Assembly (NCBI GenBank): GCA_001887945.1
Contig: LDOQ01000135.1
Coordinates: 1-39,361 of the forward strand
Direction of reading: 5' to 3'
DNA: 39,361 nucleotides
DNA from: Spraguea lophii
Lineage: Eukaryota > Microsporidia > Spragueidae
Below are positions 29,766 through 39,361 of the stretch, in pieces. The notes beneath the pieces are model-generated. The model was not told where the DNA came from and made no database searches. It worked only from the letters and a program-made list of their open reading frames with translations. The position numbers and the translations under genes are program-made. Positions within the stretch are counted from its first letter, which is position 1, and the number at the start of each line of letters is the position of its first letter.

Positions 29766-32736
29766 ATTTATTATCTGATATTTAGTTTAATTTAGGTCTT
29801 TTTAATTATGTCAATATTGATACCATATCCATATGATTTTAAATAACTTTCGTTTCTATTTTCATCGTATTATTTTTCGGTCTTGTTCATTCTCCATATT
29901 ATTTCTTATATTCTTACAAGTTAAATATATTATTAATAACAAATCACAACTAGGTTCATTGATTTTATTTTATAATTGGTATAATGTAATGTCATTACAA
30001 TCAATTTTATTTTTCATTAAACTTGTTTTTCTTGTTTGCAAACAAGATATTTCAATTGATTTGATATTTTCTAAAAATGAAAATTTTGAAATAAAATTGT
30101 GCGTATTCAATACTGAAGATTATCATTATTAAGTCAGATATTATATTATTATATTTATTATCAAATATCAGATTCATATCTTAAATTTTATTGATCTTAA
30201 CACTTTTAAGATATATTTTATGTTTATGTATTAGACTAAAGATAATTTTATAGAATATGTTTAATTTGAAATATAGTATACTAATCAATATTAAACATTA
30301 TTAGTAACCTTCTTAAATCAATACAAATTTGGATTTTAATAAAATTCATTTACAAAAAGAAATAAAAAATATTATAGATGTATATATTTATTATATGCGA
30401 ATATACGATAACAACATTATTGCATTAATAAACAGCTTATCCTCTATAATTTTTATTTGATCGATAGATTGTTATTCTTAAAAATATTTGTTTTTAAATA
30501 AAAAAACTTCCGATTGTATGTAAATTTCCGATAAATATTTTTTTAATTATACATATAAATCTATTACATCACAATTTTAAACCCCATTCGCTACATTAGT
30601 TTGTAAATAATAACATCCCAAGTCATATCTTTTGAAAAATTTTAGTTTTTAATATATATTTTTTATTTTTCCTACTTTCGTCTGAGAATAAAAGAGGATA
30701 TTTCTTAAATGTCGAAATAATTGAAACAATCTAATGTTTTTTATGTGTTTTCTTAATTCTTTTTTACAGTTATTTCGTCGCAAATCCTTAAAAATAGACG
30801 TGTGAAAAGTTTTATTTTTTAGTAAAAAACAAAAAACATACACTTATTTATTCCTTTATAATCTCTCTATATACATTTTGATAATCTAATGCTCTTTATG
30901 TATTAATTCAGGTATTTACTAAAAATATGTTTGTTGAATTTTTGATTGAATTTTTCCAGTATTTCACTTTTACTCTGTTTTTAGAGTTTATAAATATGAT
31001 TATCCTATATTTGCAATAAATTTTAAGTACCTTATTTTTTAATAATTTACAAATGGAAAAACTTTAGAAGATAGACTATATATATATTTGATTTTAAAAA
31101 AATGAGTAAATAATATTTATATTTGGATGTTTTTTTAATAATATTTTAATTGTATTAAAAACACTGTATATGATTACAACACAATAGTCCGAGATAATTG
31201 GTTGTTATAAACATGTAATATATTTCATTACCTGAATTTATTATATATATGTATTAATATCATATTCCATTATATCACAAAGACTTAGAAACTCGGATGT
31301 AATTTAGTTAATAGTAAATATTCTTTTATGATATTCTAATTTTTTTCTAAACAGAATTACAAGTTAATATAGAGTTTTGGTTATACCACTTAACATTATT
31401 TCGTTATATCAACTAATGATTGACTAATGGATATATAAAATTGATGTCATGGATATCTTGTTTTTTTATTTAATGTATTTTTATTTGTATTTTTTTGAAA
31501 ATATTTTCTGTCGAAGGATTAAAATTGTTATTTTGTAAATTTATTTATCATCCAAAAATTGCTAGATAATACAATCATATTTTAATTCGCGCGATGTTAA
31601 ACTGTATGTCAAGTATAATTTACTTATTTTTATAGATGTACATGCAAGAGAATTCATTGATAAAATAGTTGTTCCGAGTTCCTTGTCTAAAAATATTTTC
31701 ATCGCAAAAAAAACATAGGTAAAAGAAATACGAATTTATGTCGAAATTATAATTGATCAATAGCGCATATCTTACCAGCAAGTTATTTTAAAGCTGTAAT
31801 TAGTCTGTAATTACAATTCCATATTTATTTATAAAAACCTAATACCATTTTAAGTTAGAAATTATACTAAATTTAAAGAAATATTTTTTATGACTAAAAA
31901 ATTAGACCAAACTATAATAGATTATAATTTAAAAACAGATGTTAACTCGAATTAAAATATTTTTTTAAAAAATAGAAATTTAAACTTTAATAGAACAATA
32001 AAATTATGATATATATCGTATATATAAATTTTTGTTATCCTGGATTGCAAAGGTGTTATATCTTTAATGTGTTATATAACGTACCAATTGACATAATATT
32101 ACGTGTTTAAACCATGAAACCATTATCAACCTATAATCTGACCATGATTTTCTAGCGATTAAAAAATTATTTATATTAAATCAAAATTTTTTTTTATTTT
32201 TTCATTAGGGAAGTAGAAAATCTTTGACCACCTATTTTTAGAGGAAGAATTAGAAAATTATAAAATAATTATGTGTTTCATTAAAAAAAATATATTTTAA
32301 ATAAATTTTCTTATGTTAAAAAAAGTTATTCCTCGAAATTTTGTGATTACTACACTTCACAAATAATAAAAATTATGGATTTAAAATAAAAATACAGAGA
32401 GCCTATAAATCAAAGAATAATTCTTTATTATCATAATAACAGAATAAATAATCCGAATATTACATACTTATTAAGTTTTTATAGGAATGAAAAAATAACC
32501 TTAATAAATAAATATTACATTTGTCTTTTCTTATAATAAATATTTGTTATTGGAAATATAATACTTATCTTGAAAATAATTTTATTCGATTGGATATCGA
32601 AAAGCCATTTAAAACACAACCCAATGAAAAATACATTAATTTATATCAGTCTATTAGAATTTCCATCAAACGATTTAAAATAATAAGGAAATCTTACACA
32701 ACAAAAAAAATATTTTAAAATCTTAATGACTTTTAA
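29766..32736. other. Nearly 3 kb without a recognisable gene
   Basis: A+T-rich DNA with frames broken throughout. Open frames at 29833-30132 (99 codons, ATG), 30649-30843 and 32521-32718 have no start motif and no recognised domains; I treat them as unsupported. A GC-richer open stretch of 50 codons (31566-31715) is listed separately. Confidence 0.5.
31566..31715 (+). other. GC-richer open stretch, possible gene remnant
   Basis: Fifty codons open between stops, without an ATG at the 5' end, translating to a non-repetitive peptide containing NSRDVKLYVKYN and FIDVHAREFIDKIVVPSSLS. It stands out from the flanking AT-rich noise. The family is unknown; it may be a relic of a gene or transposon. 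Confidence 0.3.
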
Positions 32737-33906
32737 TTATTCCATTTTTATTCCATATTCCTCCTTCAACAATTTTATATCCGTAACAGGCATACTCTCA
32801 ATTTTCTTTTTCTCACTAGAAATCATTCCATCCAATTTCTCTATCTCACTTCTATAGTTATCTTCTCTACTCTTTACCTTTTCTCCAAATTCAATCTTCT
32901 TTATTTTGACTTCTTCTACCTTATTTTCTATTTCATCTGCTGAAGATGGTACTTCCACACCTATTTCATTCATGTCTACTATAAGATTGATACCAAGCAT
33001 TAATTCTTTACTCTTCTTTATACTCAATAGAGATTCAATAATTCTATCATATTTTTTAATGTTATCTCTATTCTGTTCTTCTACTATCTTACTCTTCTGT
33101 TCTTCGAATTCTCTCATTTTATTTCTAATTTCTTTTTTATCCTTTTCTACCTTAAGCTGTTTATTAAGTTCGTCTTTATATTTAAAATATTTTTCTTCCT
33201 TGACTTTCTTTTCTTCTATAACTTTTTTCTTTTTCTCCCAAATTTCATTTTTCTTAGCTTTCAGTTTTTCCATGATACTCTCAATCTCTACTATTTTTTC
33301 ATTCTTCTCCTTCTTCTCTGTTATTTTTGTAATATCTGCTTTTATCATCATTATTTTATCTTTCACCTCACTTATCTTCTCATTAAAAACTTTCAACTCT
33401 GCATTAATCTCTTTCATTCTATCATCCAATTTCTTAAACTCCTCTTCTTTTTCCTTAATCTGAGAAAATATTTTCTTCTTCCTCTTCAACTCCAACAACA
33501 TAGAAGAATACTTCTTTTCCTGCTGAGTTGTTAATTTCTCTGTAATTATTTTTTTATTAATATTTTTCTCCTGCTCTTCTATTTCCTGATATGAACCTAA
33601 ATTATATTTCTTTTTCTCACTAAATAAACTATCCTTTATATCCTTATACATAGGATTATTAGATATTCTCTCACCCATTAATACTTTTCTCTGTTCCATA
33701 TATTCTTTGAAAATACTCTCTAACTCTTCCTTCTCCTTATACAATTTCATCTTAGGAGATTGTTTCTTCTCAGCATCTATCCTTTGTAAAAGCTCAGTTT
33801 TATATGTTTCTATCTTCTTAGTAATGCTGTCCATCTCATTATTATATTGTAGAATAAGCTTACGTTCGTCTTCAGTGCCAGGTACTCTAATGCGTTTTTC
33901 AACCAT
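32737..33906 (-). CDS. Bfr1-like coiled-coil protein
   Basis: A 389-residue, almost entirely coiled-coil protein (Lys/Glu-rich heptads from about 15 to 310) with a short non-coiled start. The beginning, KRIRVPGTEDERKLILQYNNEMDSITKKIE, and NNPMYKDIKDSLFSEKKKYN resemble fungal Bfr1/nuclear segregation proteins (RPD...R...L..E...L...I and l....L..lr..l.y.). Bfr1 binds mRNPs and polysomes at the ER. Coiled-coil similarity alone misleads easily, so the family is only probable. TATCCTA lies directly before the ATG, and the 5' region holds a 31-bp tandem repeat. A long open frame on the opposite strand is a shadow of the Lys/Glu codons. Confidence 0.82.
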   Translation of the reverse strand: MVEKRIRVPGTEDERKLILQYNNEMDSITKKIETYKTELLQRIDAEKKQSPKMKLYKEKEELESIFKEYMEQRKVLMGERISNNPMYKDIKDSLFSEKKKYNLGSYQEIEEQEKNINKKIITEKLTTQQEKKYSSMLLELKRKKKIFSQIKEKEEEFKKLDDRMKEINAELKVFNEKISEVKDKIMMIKADITKITEKKEKNEKIVEIESIMEKLKAKKNEIWEKKKKVIEEKKVKEEKYFKYKDELNKQLKVEKDKKEIRNKMREFEEQKSKIVEEQNRDNIKKYDRIIESLLSIKKSKELMLGINLIVDMNEIGVEVPSSADEIENKVEEVKIKKIEFGEKVKSREDNYRSEIEKLDGMISSEKKKIESMPVTDIKLLKEEYGIKME

Positions 33907-33996
33907 TAGGATAAAAAAAATTAAAAAAATAATTACATAAGAAAAAAAAGAATTTTATTTTTTTAAAAAATATTTAAGGAATAAAGAAGTAAATAA

Positions 33997-34075
33997 ATGA
34001 ATATTTAAGAATATGTACATGTTATAAATGAATATTTAAGAATATATACGTGTTATAAATGAATAAAGAATAAAA
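33997..34075. repeat. 31-bp tandem repeat in the Bfr1-like leader
   Basis: ATGAATATTTAAGAATATGT begins at 33997, recurs at 34028, and a partial third copy begins near 34059. Confidence 0.75.
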
Positions 34076-34124
34076 AATATATAATATTAAAGCAATATAT
34101 AACAAATAATTTTAAAATAAAATT

Positions 34125-34510
34125 TTTGATTCCTAAAGCAATTTAAATTGTATTAATTGGTTTCACTATATATGCATTGATACCTTTTTACCTTATGTTC
34201 TAAAATATTAGGATTCTGAGTATGGTATACGTTTCTCTATCTAAACTTCTTAAAGTCTCCTTATTCTTTCTTGGCATAACACTACCCAAGTCACAAATCA
34301 ATACAGAGATTGTAACTACATCAGCTAAACATTATTTTAATCTAGTAATGAATCATTGTAAAAGGTATAATCAATGTTATATTAACGAACACTCAATTAA
34401 CTTTCTCTTATACCTTTTATTATTTTTTGAAAATTCTTTAGGATAAAGGACTCGAACCCGGTAGATTAGAAATTTAGTTAACATTTCATTACCACTCAGC
34501 TAAACAGATT
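34125..34510 (-). mobile_element. Eroded SINE copy
   Basis: Minus-strand relative of the SINE at 3798-4283. It keeps ACCTTATG, GAGATTGTAACTACATCAGC, TTTTAATCTAGTAATG and a B box whose complement reads GGACTCGAACCCGG, in the same order. The open frame 34222-34446 lies wholly inside it and is not a gene. Confidence 0.85.
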
Positions 34511-34715
34511 TAATGAATATAAAAAATAATCAGAATACATTCTTAATATTTTCATATTCTACTTAAATATATTTAATATAAAATAAACAACAAATAATTA
34601 TTACACCTAAAAAACAATAATAATAAAATATTACACCTAAAAAACACATTTAACATTAGAAATTAATCATTACACTTAAAAATAGAAAAATCAAAATTTT
34701 TATCTAAAAGAAATT

Positions 34716-36366
<1,651 letters not shown>

Positions 36367-37052
36367 AAGGGTATAATCGATAATAAAATGATAATAAGAT
36401 ATAATAGGATATAATATAATAGATAATAGGATATAATAGATAATTATTATTTTAATATCATAATATTATTTTATTATCAGTATTAATATAATATTGTATA
36501 TCATTTTATATTTTTTAATATTCTAAGTTATATTTTATTCTAGAATTTATATTATTATTATAATTATAACAATTATTTTATATGATATCAGTATAAGTTA
36601 ATATAATATTCTTATATTACTTTTTATCGTTGTTTTATTATCATTATTTTACTATATCACTTTTTTATTATCACCAAGTATAATATAGTATAACATTCCT
36701 TATATCATTATTTTACTATATCACTTACTATCACTCAGTATCTTTTAATATAACATTCTTTATATCACTTATTATCTTTTAATATAACATTCTTTATATC
36801 ATTTACTATCACTTACTATCACTTAGTATATAACATTGTGTATCACTATAACGAATATAGTGGATATTATTTATTTCTTCTGTTACATTTTAATATTTAT
36901 ATGTTATTTCTCTTATTAGGCTTTTGATTCTTCCAATCAATATTATTTAATCTTTATTATATCATGTATGCATCAATAGATCTTGTTTCTTGTTATATCT
37001 GATATATGTTTTAGATTTGTTTGCTATAAATATTTTTTTTGTAACAAATATT
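36367..37052. other. Divergent intergenic region with tandem repeats
   Basis: About 690 bp between the Asn-rich gene and the Ste12-like gene. Near 36375-36445 it has AGATAATAGGATATAATA repeats; at 36739 and 36773 it has two exact copies of TATCTTTTAATATAACATTC (34-bp period), and TATCACTTACTATCACTTA repeats follow to 36835. No gene. Confidence 0.65.
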
Positions 37053-38477
37053 ATGAATTTGCAATATGATAAAGAGCTTTTTAATTTTCTTACCTGTGCT
37101 CCGAAGGAGTTTCGTGGTGGTGAAAAAATAAAAAAGCTTCAATTGAAAAATGGTGATTATGTGCACTGTGTATTATGGAATATGCATTTTTATATGACTG
37201 GTACCGATATTGTGAAAATTCTTGTGTATAGGTTTCAGCAATCTAATAGAGTTATCTCATCGTTGAAGAAGTTTGAAGAAGGAATATTTAGTGATCTAAG
37301 AAATCTAAAACCTGGAATAGATGCGACGTTGGAAGGTCCGCGTTCAGGATTTTTGGAATTTTTATATAAAAATGGATGTATTAGAACACAAAAAAAACAG
37401 AAAGTATTTTTTTGGTATTCTGTGCCGCATGATGCATTGTTTTGTGATGCGTTGGAAAGAGATTTGCGAAGAGAAACAAATATTTATACGTATTCTAAAT
37501 ATTTGAATAATATTAATAAGAATGGTTTGGCGTATAAAAATAAAAAGATGAGTAAGAGAGAAAATGGACATATTATAGGATTGGCAGCAGATAATAGTGA
37601 TGGTGGTAGTTTTATAGGTGCTGAAGGTGTGTATAAATATAATTTTGAGGGATTGGAAAATGGGTATTATAATGGAAATAACGTTAATATGAATATGATA
37701 CAGTATGTGGATAATGAAATAAATAGAGGTAATTATAAAAATAAAAATAATATGAATAGCACTTTGAATTTGAATAATAATTTAAATAATATACAGAATT
37801 TGAATAATAATTTAAATAACCCGCTGAATAACCCACTAAACAACACATTAAATTTAAACAATACACTAAATTATAATGATACATTAAATTATAACGATAC
37901 ATTAAATTACAATGATGCAATGAGAAATTACAATGACAATAAAATCAATCCATTAGACAATACATTGAATATTACAGATAATAATAAAATAAATACATTG
38001 CATGCTACAGATAATAATACACTGAACAATAAATTAAATTATACTGATAACACATTAAATTATACTGATAAAAACAATAACCGACTTTCTTATCTCGATG
38101 ACAATATTAATAGAATTAAATTGAGTAAAGAATCTATAAATCCTGTTTTATCGGAAAATGCCAGTAGAAGTCATTTAAGTAGTATTAGTGCTATACTTGG
38201 TAAAAATTATAATAAAGAAGAAGATAGAATAGAAGAACATAGTAAAGAGAAAGAATGTATTGATGAAAGTAATAATCCGAAAAAAGAGGAAGAGGCAAAA
38301 TATCGTAGTGAGCCTACATTTGTTAGATATCCTAATATGGATTTTAGTGATTGGGATGATAGATATTTTACTCCGCCTAAGGAACAAAGTTATCAAATGC
38401 CCGATATTTTTCAAAATGATGAAGATGAGACAAAAGATAAAGTTATTCCTAATAAACAATCTAGTCATCAGAAATAA
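37053..38477 (+). CDS. STE12: Ste12-type transcription factor
   Basis: A 474-residue protein. Residues about 11-140 are a well-preserved STE domain: LKNGDYVHCVLWNMHFYMTGTDIVKILVYRF, LKKFEEGIFSDLRNLKPGIDATLE, GFLEFLYKNGCIRTQKKQKVFFWYSVPHDALFCDALERDL. In fungi Ste12 is the target of the mating/invasive-growth MAP kinase pathway and binds TGAAACA-like sites. No C2H2 fingers follow. Instead there is a long Asn-rich tract (about 225-355) with tandem LNYNDT units, then an acidic C-terminal third with EPTFVRYPNMDFSDWDDRYFTPP. I take the ATG at 37053 since 5' extension needs a TTG and adds a hydrophobic segment unlike Ste12 starts. No CCC motif. Confidence 0.93.
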   Translation: MNLQYDKELFNFLTCAPKEFRGGEKIKKLQLKNGDYVHCVLWNMHFYMTGTDIVKILVYRFQQSNRVISSLKKFEEGIFSDLRNLKPGIDATLEGPRSGFLEFLYKNGCIRTQKKQKVFFWYSVPHDALFCDALERDLRRETNIYTYSKYLNNINKNGLAYKNKKMSKRENGHIIGLAADNSDGGSFIGAEGVYKYNFEGLENGYYNGNNVNMNMIQYVDNEINRGNYKNKNNMNSTLNLNNNLNNIQNLNNNLNNPLNNPLNNTLNLNNTLNYNDTLNYNDTLNYNDAMRNYNDNKINPLDNTLNITDNNKINTLHATDNNTLNNKLNYTDNTLNYTDKNNNRLSYLDDNINRIKLSKESINPVLSENASRSHLSSISAILGKNYNKEEDRIEEHSKEKECIDESNNPKKEEEAKYRSEPTFVRYPNMDFSDWDDRYFTPPKEQSYQMPDIFQNDEDETKDKVIPNKQSSHQK

Positions 38478-38703
38478 TGGTGATAATAATTTATGGATGA
38501 AAATAAATATTGAAGTTGAAATATTGTTTTTAAAAAAAAGATAAAATGTTTTTGGAGATAAAAAAGTCTTTGTGTTTTTTGTTTTAATGTAAATTTGTAA
38601 GTATTTCTTTTATTGTTTTATAGTAATATAGAGTTATGATAGAATTATTATTTATTAAGATATTATTATTAGTTTCTATTATTATTTATTAAGATGATTA
38701 TTA

Positions 38704-39116
38704 GTTGCAATTTATTGGGGTCTATGACCTTTGGTTCCTAACACATATTTAAACTTATACTAACTAGGCTCGCTAAAGATATGTATTGGTCTCATCTTAC
38801 GTTATGCTTTAGAACGTTAATATTCTAAGTATAATGTACGTTTCTGTCACAACTTTTTAGAGATTCATAATTTTTTTCTCGGCATAATACTGGCCAAGTC
38901 ATTAATCAAAACAGGGATTGTAACTACATCAGCTAAACATTGTTTTAATCTAATAATGAGCCATTGTATAAAATATAATATTACTTATAAAATCCACATC
39001 CACTCAACTAACTTTCTATTTTATCTTTTATTGTTTTTGACTATTCTTCAGGGTGAAAGATTTGAATTCGTTAGATTTAAGATTTATTTATTATTTAACG
39101 ACACTCAGATAAGTAC
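38704..39116 (-). mobile_element. Eroded SINE copy
   Basis: Minus-strand relative of the SINE at 3798-4283 and the eroded copy with the best 3' coverage: TTGCAATTTATTGGGGTCTA (38706) corresponds to the region just before the intact tail. CTCGGCATAATACTGGCCAAG, CAGGGATTGTAACTACATCA and TTTTAATCTAATAATGAG follow. The tRNA-like head near 39060-39116 is the most decayed part. Confidence 0.85.
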
Positions 39117-39190
39117 AGATAAATAGACCTACCTTCTTATCGTTCTTTATAAGATAAATATTTAATTATAATATAAATATTTTGGGACTC

Positions 39191-39238
39191 CTAAACTTTA
39201 AGGTCTACCAAAAAAATTCGGTAGACCTTAAAGTTTAG
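39191..39238. repeat. Perfect 19-bp hairpin repeat (right copy)
   Basis: CTAAACTTTAAGGTCTACC (39191-39209), a 10-base loop AAAAAAATTC, then its exact complement (39220-39238). The same 19-mer is at 109-127 at the other end of the window. As a transcript it would fold into a strong stem. Confidence 0.92.
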
Positions 39239-39269
39239 AAAAGCAAAATAAAATTTTTTTTACCCCAAC

Positions 39270-39361
39270 ATGGCTTTTTTTAATAACCGATAAGGCATTC
39301 AAATCTATAGAAGACCTCAAAACATTCTTAATAGATGAAGAGGTTTTGTTGGAATTTTATG
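39270..39361 (+). CDS. Start of an ORF cut by the window edge, possibly frameshifted
   Basis: ACCCCAAC precedes an ATG at 39270, a good microsporidian start context, but that frame stops after seven codons. From 39271 the next frame is open to the window end and reads LITDKAFKSIEDLKTFLIDE, which looks like real protein. The two frames meet at a run of seven T (39275-39281); loss of one T would join them. So this is either a pseudogene, a sequencing error in the run, or a gene with a slippery start. The family cannot be judged from 30 residues; the nearby hairpin suggests, but does not show, a mobile element. Confidence 0.45.

Noticed and set aside
29833..30132. 99-codon ORF after the ABCG gene
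   Set aside because: It has an ATG but no start motif, AT-driven composition and no recognisable domain; not enough to call.
31620..31680. Carboxypeptidase M14-like HARE motif (DVHAREFID)
   Set aside because: Four residues in a 50-codon fragment with no further family motifs are not evidence of a peptidase.
32906..33940. Ser/Phe/Leu-rich ORFs on the + strand
   Set aside because: They are shadows of Lys/Glu codons of the Bfr1-like coiled coil.
34222..34446. 74-codon ORF on the + strand
   Set aside because: It is inside an eroded SINE copy and reads the complement of the same element.

Overview
This window looks like nuclear DNA of a microsporidian. It is extremely A+T-rich. Its genes have no introns I can see. 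It carries a short eukaryotic housekeeping set: ribosomal protein eS19, eIF1, proteasome alpha6, a Ubc4/5-type E2, SBDS/Sdo1, Not4, Cfd1, Pus3/TruA, Pho88 and an SLC19-type transporter. Many start codons directly follow an ACCC(C)TT- or CCCT-type motif, as is known for microsporidian genes. The mix of tight gene junctions and loose islands full of decayed transposons fits the larger, AT-rich lineages (Nosema/Vairimorpha-like or similar); I cannot fix the genus from the sequence alone.

Layout. 1-5.0 kb: an unrecognised 424-residue gene whose 3' end runs into a repeated hairpin, a small RecA-like protein, and a strikingly GC-rich intact tRNA-derived SINE (3798-4283) with 14-bp target-site duplications. 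5.0-13.7 kb: SLC19-type transporter, pseudouridine synthase, eS19 and eIF1 (tail to tail, 3 bp apart), Pho88-like protein, a hypothetical gene, an eroded SINE copy, Cfd1-like ATPase and an atypical kinase with a possible signal peptide. 15-20.6 kb: SBDS, proteasome alpha6, Not4 without its RING and a small bromodomain-like protein, all on the + strand, then an R2R3 Myb on the - strand. 20.6-22.7 kb: a transposon graveyard with two decayed Merlin/ISXO2 transposases and a MITE-like inverted repeat. 23-29.8 kb: a TBC RabGAP, a tetraspanin, a decayed Tc1/mariner-IS630 transposase and an ABCG half-transporter. 29.8-32.7 kb: a nearly gene-free stretch. 32.7-38.5 kb: Bfr1-like coiled-coil protein, SINE remnant, Ubc4/5 E2 joined by a 4-bp junction to an Asn-rich gene, and a Ste12-type transcription factor. 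38.7-39.36 kb: another SINE remnant, a perfect copy of the left-end hairpin, and the start of an ORF cut by the window edge.

Functional picture. Ribosome production and initiation (eS19, eIF1, SBDS), ubiquitin-proteasome (E2, alpha6), mRNA turnover (Not4 without RING), ER membrane-protein biogenesis (Pho88, Bfr1), Fe-S assembly (Cfd1) and transcription factors (Myb, Ste12, bromodomain) form the core. The SLC19 and ABCG transporters, tetraspanin, TBC protein and atypical kinase are candidates for membrane or host-interface roles. Housekeeping genes mostly carry the CCC start motif and a G-depleted leader on the coding strand; the membrane/trafficking/regulatory genes mostly lack it.
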